From the NCBI GenBank assembly GCA_024640305.1, contig JAHEFG010000043.1, positions 361,571 through 425,570 of the forward strand: DNA of 64,000 nucleotides. The letters are read 5' to 3'. The stretch's first letter is position 1. Each line of letters starts with the position of its first letter. This stretch comes from Gammaproteobacteria bacterium. GTDB lineage: Bacteria; Pseudomonadota; Gammaproteobacteria; Steroidobacterales; Woeseiaceae. Positions 52,072 through 59,909 of the stretch are shown one piece after another. The position numbers were made by a program, and so were the translations under genes. Below the pieces are notes generated by a model that was given only the letters and a program-made list of their open reading frames with translations, was not told where the DNA came from and made no database searches.

Positions 52072-52955
52072 TCACGGCAGCGCAGAAATACGCGCAAAGA
52101 AACCGCGGAACCCTTTTTGTCGAAGATGGCGAAGTGGTGTCGATCGAGGCGTATCCAGGCGAGCAGTTCATCATGTGTATTCGTGCGCCAAAGTGTGCTG
52201 CCGCGGCCAAAGCTGGCAGTTTCGTGCACATCAATTGTGATGCGACCTTGCCCATGCGCCGACCGCTATCGATCATGAGAGCAACTGACGATTGCATCGA
52301 GGTGTTGTACAAGATTGTCGGTGAAGGCTTGCACCTTCTGGCTGGCAAAAGGCCTGGCGATTTATTGAGTATCCTCGGCCCGATCGGACGGCCTTTTGAG
52401 CCGTCTCCGGAGTACCCGAATGCCCTGCTTATCGGTGGTGGTGTTGGTATCCCGCCGATGGTATTTCTGGCTGAGACTTTGCGTGATACGGCCTGGAAGC
52501 CCATGGCTATCCTGGGCTCAGAGATTCCGTTTCCGTTCACCTTGGAGAAATCCAAAATCCCGACACCCTGGCTGGCCGATGACATCGTTAGTGCGATGCC
52601 AAAATTAGAAAGCTGGGGTGTGCCGTCACGGCTAACGAGTCTGTCAGACTTTGACGGTTGCTACCGAGGCTATGTGACGGATTTGGCCGACGCGTGGATG
52701 CAAAGTCTCGACGCTAGCGAAAGGTCGAGGACCGAGGTCTTTGCCTGCGGCCCGACGCCAATGCTCAGAGCGGTTGCGGAATTTGCGCAGCGCTATGACC
52801 TGCCGTGCCAGGTATCCCTGGAGGAATTTATGGCCTGCGCCGTTGGTGGTTGTGCCGGCTGCACCGTAAACATCGAGACGCCGGACGGTCCGGCGATGAA
52901 GCGAGTTTGTGTCGACGGGCCCGTTTTCGATGCAGCAACTGTAGTCTGGCAATAG
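52068..52955 (+). CDS. PyrK-like electron transfer (FAD/[2Fe-2S]) protein
   Basis: 295 aa, TTG start overlapping the pyrB stop as TTGA. N-terminal ferredoxin-reductase FAD domain with PMRRPLSIM, NAD-binding region with LLIGGGVGIPPM, and a C-terminal [2Fe-2S] cluster site MACAVGGCAGC followed by a fourth Cys in KRVCVDGP. This is the layout of PyrK, the electron-transfer subunit of class 1B dihydroorotate dehydrogenase. No pyrD partner lies in the window. Alternatives are related NADPH-linked flavoprotein subunits. Confidence 0.82.
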   Translation: MITAAQKYAQRNRGTLFVEDGEVVSIEAYPGEQFIMCIRAPKCAAAAKAGSFVHINCDATLPMRRPLSIMRATDDCIEVLYKIVGEGLHLLAGKRPGDLLSILGPIGRPFEPSPEYPNALLIGGGVGIPPMVFLAETLRDTAWKPMAILGSEIPFPFTLEKSKIPTPWLADDIVSAMPKLESWGVPSRLTSLSDFDGCYRGYVTDLADAWMQSLDASERSRTEVFACGPTPMLRAVAEFAQRYDLPCQVSLEEFMACAVGGCAGCTVNIETPDGPAMKRVCVDGPVFDAATVVWQ

Positions 52956-52964
52956 ATGCGCTCT

Positions 52965-53298
52965 GTGGGAGCGGCTAAAGCCGCGACATCGGAACCGTTA
53001 AGCACACGGCCGTCTAGCCTGGCATAATTTTTTTCCGGAATGGCTCGCTTCGCTGCGCTTTATTTCCGGAAAAAAAGATCCCACGCTCCCGGCCCTACAA
53101 CCATCATCGCAAACCAGCCGGCGCCATGATGATAGTGGGGTCTGCGACCGGGATGTCTCGTCGAGCGAAGTAAAGCGGACCGCAGGGAGCCATGAGTGAG
53201 ACGGGCATCGCGGGAGCAGACCATGTGACCCCAACTATCAGGCCAGACGGCCGTCTAACTAACTTGCCCGGATGTCGCGGCTCTAGCCGCTTCCACAC
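52965..53298. repeat. Inverted REP-flanked intergenic element
   Basis: 346-nt gene-free gap between the pyrK-like gene and ruvX. The outer arms, GTGGGAGCGGC-TAAA-GCCGCGACATC at 52965-52990 and its inverted partner GATGTCGCGGC-TCTA-GCCGCTTCCACAC at 53271-53298, are REP-type hairpins. Inside lie a perfect 13-bp inverted repeat (TTTTTTTCCGGAA at 53028-53040 and its complement at 53064-53076), and a longer imperfect one (GATAGTGGGGTC 53131-53142 with GACCCCAACTATC 53227-53239). Palindromic ACGGCCGT copies flank both sides. Overall dyad symmetry suggests a MITE/REPIN-like unit. Confidence 0.62.
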
Positions 53299-53301
53299 GT
53301 T

Positions 53302-53745
53302 CTACCGATGTGACGCCAGGTACCGCTCTGCAATGAATACCGCCGCAGCGCTGTCGATCATTTCTTTCTTGATTCGGCCACGGGATCCCGCCGCTCGGGC
53401 ATCCTTCAAAACCGCCCTGGCCTCTGCCGACGTATGACGCTCGTCTATTGTTTCTATCGGTAGGTCGAAACGTCGTAGTTCTTCAATAAAAACCTCGACA
53501 TGTGCAGTGATGTCGCTCGGCGTTTCGTCTGCGTGGCGCGGCATGCCGACGACAATTAACGATGGCCGCCATTCGTCGATCAATCTCTCGAGGTAATCGA
53601 AATCAGGGCCCTCTTCGCCATTGCGAACAACACCGAGCGGGCTCGCAGAACCGGTTATCGACTGGCCGATCGCGATTCCAATGCGCCGCAGGCCGAAGTC
53701 AATCGCCAGTATGGTTTTCGGGCCGAGGTCAGGCGTGTCCGGCAT
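53302..53745 (-). CDS. ruvX: Holliday-junction resolvase-like protein RuvX (YqgF)
   Basis: 147 aa from ATG 53745. RNase-H-like fold: ILAIDFGLRRIGIAIG, LIVVGMPRHAD and TIDERHTSAEA with acidic metal ligands; DSAAAVFIAERYL near the C-terminus. Involved in processing of pre-16S rRNA 5' ends in E. coli. The frame extends upstream to 53808 inside yqgE; the start at 53745 overlaps the yqgE stop by 17 nt. Confidence 0.92.
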   Translation of the reverse strand: MPDTPDLGPKTILAIDFGLRRIGIAIGQSITGSASPLGVVRNGEEGPDFDYLERLIDEWRPSLIVVGMPRHADETPSDITAHVEVFIEELRRFDLPIETIDERHTSAEARAVLKDARAAGSRGRIKKEMIDSAAAVFIAERYLASHR

Positions 53746-54292
53746 CGGGGGAAATCTGGCTGATGTCGATACCGATTGACTGTGCGGCAGACATCCAGCG
53801 TTCGCCAAATGGTGTATCGAAGACGATCTCGGCAGTGGCTGGTACGCTTAACCAGGAATTAGCCAACATCTCTTCCTCCAACTGGCCGGCGCCCCATCCC
53901 GCATACCCCAGCGCTACCAGGGTTTTGTCAGGCCCGCGGCCGGTCGCCATTGCATCAAGCACATCGCGAGAAAGCGTCAGTAAAATATCGTCCGATACGG
54001 CCAGTGTGTTCTCAAACATCGCGGCTGGGCTGTGCAGCACAAAACCGCGCTCGGGGCCAACAGGCCCGCCCAAAAGTATCGGATTCTGGCTTGCGGCAGG
54101 GTCGGAATTCTCCACATCGAGCTGCTCGAACAGACCGCCGAGGTTCAGATCCAGTGGCCGGTTGATGACTATGCCAAGCGCCCCGTCGCTGTTGTGTTCA
54201 CAGATTAAGGTAACCGTGGTGCTGAAATTGGGATCAGGCATTCCAGGCATTGCGATGAGCAACTGATTTGCTAAAGAGCTATGGAAACTCAT
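53729..54292 (-). CDS. yqgE: UPF0301 protein YqgE (AlgH)
   Basis: 187 aa from ATG 54292. UPF0301/AlgH family with SLANQLLIAMPGMPDPNFSTTV, GALGIVINRP, LLGGPVGPERGFVLH and ALGYAGWGAGQLEEE. Function is unclear; in Pseudomonas algH influences alginate and related regulation. Ends 17 nt inside the ruvX start; 51 nt follow the tonB stop. Confidence 0.92.
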   Translation of the reverse strand: MSFHSSLANQLLIAMPGMPDPNFSTTVTLICEHNSDGALGIVINRPLDLNLGGLFEQLDVENSDPAASQNPILLGGPVGPERGFVLHSPAAMFENTLAVSDDILLTLSRDVLDAMATGRGPDKTLVALGYAGWGAGQLEEEMLANSWLSVPATAEIVFDTPFGERWMSAAQSIGIDISQISPDAGHA

Positions 54293-54343
54293 GCATACAG
54301 TATCGGGCCTGTGGCGGGTTGGTTCAACCGCGCGGAGTAGCAA

Positions 54344-55261
54344 TTATTCGCTGGTAGCGGCGATTGGCTCGACTTTTTCGCTAAACAACCATTTGTATGC
54401 GAAGCGAAGCCGGTCGTAGTCGGCACTGACTTCTTCCGGGAATGGGTCAAATGGTGATGCGCGTCGCAGGATGTCGAGTGCGGCCTTGTCGAGTACCGGC
54501 GAGCCGCTGGACTTTCGTATGATCACTTCCGATAGTTGCCCGGATGCTTCGATGCTTACTTCGAGTGTGGGGCTGCCGGTCAGACCCTCCAATTCACCGA
54601 GTTCCGGGAAGTACTCGTCACCAACCGCCTCGATGCGCCTTTTCCAATTGTCGAGATAGGCCGCGATAGTTGCCTCTCGAGTGTCCGCGCTGATGACCAG
54701 CTGCCGGGGGTCGTCGTCATGAATTAACAGTGTTGCGGTCTCGTCCTGAGGCAATGGCAGGGTTTGTTCGCTGCCGGATTCAAGGGCGATTGCGGTACGG
54801 TCTTCCGGTTTTGGTTCTTCACGAAGATCATCTGCAACTTTGCGATCCTGCTCTTTCTGCGTCGATAGCACCTGGTCGGCGAACTGCTCGTGCGCGCTTG
54901 CATCGAGCAGTGACTCGCCACTTTCCTCGCCGAGATTGTCAATCGGCGACGCGCTTTCCAGCGGCGCCGTCGGGCGAATCTCATCGGCAGTATTGCCACC
55001 GCCCTGTTGAGATGCCTGGGCAAGGTATTCGGCCTCGTCGGGCCTGTCGATGCGCTGATCGGGGTCGGCGACGATGGTAACCTCGAGCGAAATCGCTTCG
55101 CTGATGTCGTCGATCGAATACGGATTAAAGGTGATACCGATAATCAGGATGCCGTGCGCGAGCGCGGCCAGGAAAAGCATCGCCGGCAGCCTGTCCCGCG
55201 TTTCAGGGGCGACGAGCTGAATGTCGTCAAGCGCGTTCTGGTTCAGGGCAATACCTGCCAT
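54344..55261 (-). CDS. tonB: Energy transducer TonB family protein
   Basis: 305 aa. One N-terminal membrane segment (about residues 28-45), a long acidic and Pro/Gln-rich periplasmic spacer (about 60-200) and a C-terminal TonB domain (about 210-290) with SPTLEVSIEASGQLSEVIIRKSSG and AALDILRRASPFDPFP. Couples the proton gradient to outer-membrane receptors, or acts in pilus functions like the Pseudomonas TonB3. Lies 2 nt downstream of gshB, matching that gene order. Confidence 0.85.
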   Translation of the reverse strand: MAGIALNQNALDDIQLVAPETRDRLPAMLFLAALAHGILIIGITFNPYSIDDISEAISLEVTIVADPDQRIDRPDEAEYLAQASQQGGGNTADEIRPTAPLESASPIDNLGEESGESLLDASAHEQFADQVLSTQKEQDRKVADDLREEPKPEDRTAIALESGSEQTLPLPQDETATLLIHDDDPRQLVISADTREATIAAYLDNWKRRIEAVGDEYFPELGELEGLTGSPTLEVSIEASGQLSEVIIRKSSGSPVLDKAALDILRRASPFDPFPEEVSADYDRLRFAYKWLFSEKVEPIAATSE

Positions 55262-55263
55262 CG

Positions 55264-56217
55264 CTAGATGAGTTCCTCGATAGCATCGAACAAAAGACCT
55301 GCAATATTGAGGTCAAACTGTTTGTCGATCTCGCGTATGCCGGTCGGACTCGTGACATTCACTTCGGTAAGGTAGTCGCCGATAATGTCGATGCCGGCGA
55401 ACAGGACGCCTGCATCGCGCAACACGGGCCCGACGCGCTCGCAGATGGCCATGTCAGCGGCGGAGAGCGCCTGGCCGACGCCCTTTGCACCCATGACGAG
55501 GTTGCCGCGGTTGTCATCGTCGGATGGAATGCGTGCCAGCGCGTAAGGCACCGCCTCGCCGTTGACAAGCAGGACGCGCTTGTCGCCGAGGTTGATCTCG
55601 GGGATAAAGACTTGCGCCATCGCAAACCGCTTGCCGAAGTCTGTCAGCGTCTCGAAGATTACGTTGGCGTTGTTGTCGCCCTTTTTGACGACAAATATCG
55701 AACGACCACCCATGCCGTCCAGGGGTTTAACCACAATGCGGTCATGCTCGGCCAGAAAAGCCTTCATTTCGCGCATCGATCGCGTGATTAGCGTGACAGG
55801 TGTGCACTCGGGAAACCAGGCTGTATAGGCCTTCTCATTCATATCGCGGAGTGCTTGTGGATGATTGACGATGAGCGTGCCCGCTTTCTGGGCGCGATCC
55901 AGGATGTACGTCGTGTAGATGTACTCCATATCGAAGGGCGGATCTTTGCGCATCAAAATAGCGTCGAGGTCTCCCAAATCTACTTCAGCAGCGTCACTTG
56001 TTTCGAACCAATCTGAATTAGCGTCGTTGACTTTGAGTCGCTGGGAGTGGCCGATTGCTCTGCCGGACAGCAATTTTAAATCACCCTGCCGAAAATAGTG
56101 GATTTCGGCGTCCCGCCGCTGTGCCTCAAGCAACATCGCGAACGAACTGTCTTTGTACGGCGTAATGGACTCGATCGGGTCCATGACAATACCGATTTTG
56201 AGCGCGCTCTTCGCCAT
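55264..56217 (-). CDS. gshB: Glutathione synthetase
   Basis: 317 aa ATP-grasp enzyme. N-terminal IGIVMDPIESITPYKDSSF, MRKDPPFDMEYIY, NHPQALRDMNEK, KPLDGMGGRSIF as the nucleotide site, and metal-binding EVNVTSPTGIREID near the C-terminus. Condenses gamma-glutamylcysteine with glycine. First gene of the minus-strand gshB-tonB-yqgE-ruvX run, divergent from pilG. Confidence 0.95.
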   Translation of the reverse strand: MAKSALKIGIVMDPIESITPYKDSSFAMLLEAQRRDAEIHYFRQGDLKLLSGRAIGHSQRLKVNDANSDWFETSDAAEVDLGDLDAILMRKDPPFDMEYIYTTYILDRAQKAGTLIVNHPQALRDMNEKAYTAWFPECTPVTLITRSMREMKAFLAEHDRIVVKPLDGMGGRSIFVVKKGDNNANVIFETLTDFGKRFAMAQVFIPEINLGDKRVLLVNGEAVPYALARIPSDDDNRGNLVMGAKGVGQALSAADMAICERVGPVLRDAGVLFAGIDIIGDYLTEVNVTSPTGIREIDKQFDLNIAGLLFDAIEELI

Positions 56218-56453
56218 TACCGCGATTCAGTCCTGTACCTGTAACGAGCGGCCAACTATACAACGGAATCGGTGGGTAAGCGCCCAAAATTCCTCGATTT
56301 TTGGTGTCTGCGGCGCGCGTCGTAGCAGGACTTATGTCAATATGGTACAAGTCGGTTTTGCTGGGCAATGTGTGGCTGTTCGCCACTGCGCCAGCGGGAA
56401 AACGATAAACAGAATGAATCCCAGGGGATTCCAGTCAAGCGTGAGGAAATCCG

Positions 56454-56846
56454 GTGTCAAATAACGCATCCCGAAGTCTGAGCGGACTCAAGATTCTTGT
56501 TGTGGACGACAGCAAAACAATTCGGCGAACGGCGGAGACGCTGCTTAGTAAGGAAGGCTGTCAGGTATTCACAGCGATCGACGGGTTCGATGCCTTGTCG
56601 AAGATCGCAGACCACCAGCCCGACCTTATCTTTGTGGACATCATGATGCCCCGGCTTGATGGCTATGAAACCTGCTCCCTGATCAAACACAACAAGATGT
56701 TCAAGGAGACACCCGTCATCATGCTGTCGAGCAAAGACGGGTTGTTCGATCGTGCGCGCGGGCGCATTGTCGGCTCCGAACAGTACCTGACCAAACCGTT
56801 TACCAAGGACGAGCTGTTGGGTGCCATATCTAACCAGATTAACTAG
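56454..56846 (+). CDS. pilG: Twitching motility response regulator PilG
   Basis: 130 aa single receiver domain. Acidic pocket VVDDSKT, phosphoacceptor Asp in FVDIMMPRLDGYE (about residue 63), T/S in MLSSKDG and conserved Lys in LTKPFTK. No output domain. In the Pil-Chp system PilG promotes pilus extension and cAMP signalling. GTG start with GAGGA 6 nt upstream. First of five consecutive pil/chp genes. Confidence 0.92.
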   Translation: MSNNASRSLSGLKILVVDDSKTIRRTAETLLSKEGCQVFTAIDGFDALSKIADHQPDLIFVDIMMPRLDGYETCSLIKHNKMFKETPVIMLSSKDGLFDRARGRIVGSEQYLTKPFTKDELLGAISNQIN

Positions 56847-56882
56847 CTACCTTTCACGGCAAGCATCGCAAAGGAAGTTTTG

Positions 56883-57248
56883 ATGGCAGTAATACTAATC
56901 ATCGACGATTCACCAACTGAGCTGCACTTATTTCAGTCCATGCTCGAGAAGAGTGGGTTCGACACATTGGTCGCTGATAGTGGCGAAGAGGGCCTGCGCC
57001 AGGCGAAATTATCACGCCCCGACTGCATCCTGATGGATGTTGTCATGCCCGGTATGAATGGTTTCCAGGCGACGCGCAAGCTAACGCAGGATGCAGATAC
57101 CGCAGGTATTCCCGTCATCATGATCACAACGAAAGATCAGGAAACCGACAAGATATGGGGTATGCGCCAGGGCGCGGTCGAATACCTGGTCAAGCCGGTC
57201 GAAGCGAAGCAACTTGCGGCAAAAATCAACGCGGTAATGGCTGGCTGA
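56883..57248 (+). CDS. pilH: Twitching motility response regulator PilH
   Basis: 121 aa single receiver domain from ATG 56883, with AAGGAAG just upstream. LIIDDSPTELHLF, phosphoacceptor Asp in LMDVVMPGMNGF (about 52), MITTKDQETDK and LVKPVEAKQLAAKI. PilH counteracts PilG in pilus control. The pilI ATG follows its stop directly. Confidence 0.92.
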   Translation: MAVILIIDDSPTELHLFQSMLEKSGFDTLVADSGEEGLRQAKLSRPDCILMDVVMPGMNGFQATRKLTQDADTAGIPVIMITTKDQETDKIWGMRQGAVEYLVKPVEAKQLAAKINAVMAG

Positions 57249-57812
57249 ATGAGCGGATCCGTTGATCTGGAGACGTTGGTCAAGCAGCCATTTGAGCTGC
57301 TTGCAGAGATTGAGCGGCGCAGTCGCCAGGCACTCTCGGGGCAAAGCGGCTCGGCGATGCCTGCCGAGTGGGTGGGTGTTGGGTTTCGTATAGGCGAAGA
57401 ACAATTCGTAGCAAGTCGCGAACATGTCCGCGAAGTTCTGATGCTGCCGGACGATATGACGCGCGTTCCCGGCGCACGGCGCTGGCTACTCGGTATCGCA
57501 AACCTGCGCGGCCATCTGTTACCGCTTGTCGACGTAAAGTTATTGCTCGGCAGTGGGCGTACAACATTGCGGCGCACAACCCGCGTCATCTCGGTGAATC
57601 ATCGCGAAATTCCGGCAGGGCTTGTCGTGGACGAGGTACTGGGTTTTCGCCGCTTTATGGATCACGAATTCACGGATGTATGGCCCGAGACAGTCGTCCG
57701 CTGTGATCGTTTTCTGACGGGTGCCTATCAACGTAACGATGACACGTGGCCCGTTTTCGATCTGTTCGACTTTGTAGAGAGCAACTTATTCTTAAGGGCG
57801 GCAGCAGATTGA
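57249..57812 (+). CDS. pilI: CheW-like adaptor PilI
   Basis: 187 aa CheW domain protein: GFRIGEEQFVASREHVREVL, GIANLRGHLLPLVDVKLLLG and GLVVDEVLGFRRF. Couples the receptor PilJ to the kinase ChpA. Begins at the nucleotide after the pilH stop, so translation is coupled. Confidence 0.9.
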   Translation: MSGSVDLETLVKQPFELLAEIERRSRQALSGQSGSAMPAEWVGVGFRIGEEQFVASREHVREVLMLPDDMTRVPGARRWLLGIANLRGHLLPLVDVKLLLGSGRTTLRRTTRVISVNHREIPAGLVVDEVLGFRRFMDHEFTDVWPETVVRCDRFLTGAYQRNDDTWPVFDLFDFVESNLFLRAAAD

Positions 57813-57875
57813 ATGCCGCCGAAAGACAGCTCCGGCGCGACACCGGGCGATTAGTAACTCAGAGTTTTAATAGCT

Positions 57876-59882
57876 ATGGCCAATAAAACAGATACATCAT
57901 CCATTTTCAGAATCGTCGCTGTTGTGACAGCGATATCGTTGCTGGCGGCAGCGGCTCTGACCTACCTGCAAGGCGACGGTGGTAACGGTCAGGCGGTGGA
58001 GCTCGCTGCCTTGTCGCAGTCGATCCCATCTCAAGCAGGTCGGGCCATAGCGGGCGAGGAAGGTGGGTTCGACAGTCTCGACGCCAGTCTTAAGCGCCTT
58101 GCCCAATTGCGGCGCAGTGCCGGTCGGTCGGTCGCTGGTTCCTCGTCTCAGTGGCAGCAGCTGGAATCGCATGCGGCGGCGATCGTCGCTAAGCGCGGTG
58201 ATATAGAGACCCTTGCGGACGCGGGCAGCGTTATCGAAGCCACCGCAGCGAATATGCTCGAGTTATCCAACGAGTTGCTGGACAGGTCAGGATCCACAGC
58301 GGTTATTCAGGATTTCCAACAACGTGTGGCGCGCATCGGCCGGGCCGCACCAGGGCTTACAACCAACCCGAATGCCGCCACGGTCGCGACAGGTATCGCT
58401 AATGATGCGGCGTTCCTGCGCACAGTCGCGGACGCACTGAACGGAGAATCCACCGAACTGGATGTTCGCGCTTTGAACGATGAAGGCAAGGAGGTCGCAC
58501 TGGTGCCGCTGGGCAATCTCCTGGCTGAGCTCGAGACCCAGGTCGGTCTTGTCACAGGCAGCGTTGGCCAGGTTAGTGGTCTTGCCGATGTTCACGGCGA
58601 GTTGGTGGCCAGTTCCAATGCACTGTCCAGCGCGTTCGCAGGTGCCAAATCGGCAAGCTCATTGCCGCGTGCGCTGCAGACTACCTGGATTCCACTCGGG
58701 CTTATTGCATTGGCGATTCTCCTGGTAATCAGTCTCCTGGTATTGAACTCCCGATCCGCACACTTTGAGGCAACCGCCAAAGTCCAGGCCGAACAAAACG
58801 AACGTAACCAACAAGCAATTCTGCGGCTGCTCGATGAGATGGGTAGCCTCGCTGACGGCGACCTGACCGTCGAGGCAACGGTGACCGAGGACATTACCGG
58901 AACCATCGCCGACTCATTTAATTACGCAATCGAAGAGCTGCGAAAACTCGTTGCAACGGTTAACGAAACGGCGATCATGGTCGACTCTGCAGCCAAACAG
59001 ACAGAGAGCACCGCGTCGCACATGGCCAGGGCGGCAGATAACCAGGGTCGCGAAATTAACGCGGCGACGGAGTCCGTCGTATCTATGGCCGCTTCAATTG
59101 AAGAGGTATCCGGCAACGCGGAGCGCTCCTCCGATGTTGCGCGGCATTCAGTGGAAGTCGCACATAAAGGTGGTGAAGCGGTACGTCGAACGATTGATGG
59201 CATGAACGCTATTCGCGAGACCATTCAGGACACATCGAAGCGCATCAAGCGATTGGGCGAGAGCTCCCAGGAGATTGGCAATATCGTCGAGCTGATTAAC
59301 GATATTGCGGAGCAGACGAATATATTGGCGCTCAACGCGTCTATACAGGCGTCGATGGCTGGCGAGGCGGGCCGGGGTTTTGCGGTCGTTGCGGACGAGG
59401 TCCAGCGGCTGGCCGAGCGTTCGACGAATGCGACAAAGCAAATCGAGGTGTTGGTGCGCACAATTCAGGCTGACACCAACGAGGCCGTTGTATCAATGGA
59501 GCGCAGTACGACGGATGTAGTGGGCGGTGCATTACTCGCAGAAAATGCGGGGGCGGCACTCGACGAGATCGAGCAAGTATCGAATCAGATCGCAAGCCTT
59601 GTACAAAATATTTCAAGCTCAGCACGGCAGCAGGCCGGGTCCGCAGCAGACGTCACGCGGCGTACAACGCGGCTACGGGAGATCAGCGAACAGACGGGCA
59701 AGGCAACAACGGCAACCGCCGCGGCTATTGCGAAATTGTCCGAGCTTGCCTCGCAGCTTAGAAAGACCGTCGCAGGATTTACGTTGCCGAACGAAGCGCT
59801 GCAAGCCAGCGCCTTGTCGAGCACCTCATCGAGTGCCCTGGCCAAACAGGCTGACGGGCAATCGCAAACCGGCCAGATCTAG
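57876..59882 (+). CDS. pilJ: Methyl-accepting chemoreceptor PilJ
   Basis: 668 aa. Two membrane segments (about residues 11-30 and 270-290) flank a periplasmic sensor region; then a HAMP-like region (about 295-355) and a cytoplasmic MCP domain with the hairpin-tip signature EQTNILALNASIQASMAG and GEAGRGFAVVADEVQRLAERS. The tip reads NASIQASMAGE rather than NAAIEAARAGE, as is usual for PilJ. Senses a mechanical or chemical cue for pilus control. Followed 27 nt later by chpA. Confidence 0.93.
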   Translation: MANKTDTSSIFRIVAVVTAISLLAAAALTYLQGDGGNGQAVELAALSQSIPSQAGRAIAGEEGGFDSLDASLKRLAQLRRSAGRSVAGSSSQWQQLESHAAAIVAKRGDIETLADAGSVIEATAANMLELSNELLDRSGSTAVIQDFQQRVARIGRAAPGLTTNPNAATVATGIANDAAFLRTVADALNGESTELDVRALNDEGKEVALVPLGNLLAELETQVGLVTGSVGQVSGLADVHGELVASSNALSSAFAGAKSASSLPRALQTTWIPLGLIALAILLVISLLVLNSRSAHFEATAKVQAEQNERNQQAILRLLDEMGSLADGDLTVEATVTEDITGTIADSFNYAIEELRKLVATVNETAIMVDSAAKQTESTASHMARAADNQGREINAATESVVSMAASIEEVSGNAERSSDVARHSVEVAHKGGEAVRRTIDGMNAIRETIQDTSKRIKRLGESSQEIGNIVELINDIAEQTNILALNASIQASMAGEAGRGFAVVADEVQRLAERSTNATKQIEVLVRTIQADTNEAVVSMERSTTDVVGGALLAENAGAALDEIEQVSNQIASLVQNISSSARQQAGSAADVTRRTTRLREISEQTGKATTATAAAIAKLSELASQLRKTVAGFTLPNEALQASALSSTSSSALAKQADGQSQTGQI

Positions 59883-59909
59883 AGGCACCGAGGGACTACG
59901 GACTGCTTG

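Noticed and set aside
52998..53234. 78-aa minus-strand frame in the pyrK-ruvX gap
   Set aside because: Lies within the inverted-repeat element and has no coding features or RBS.
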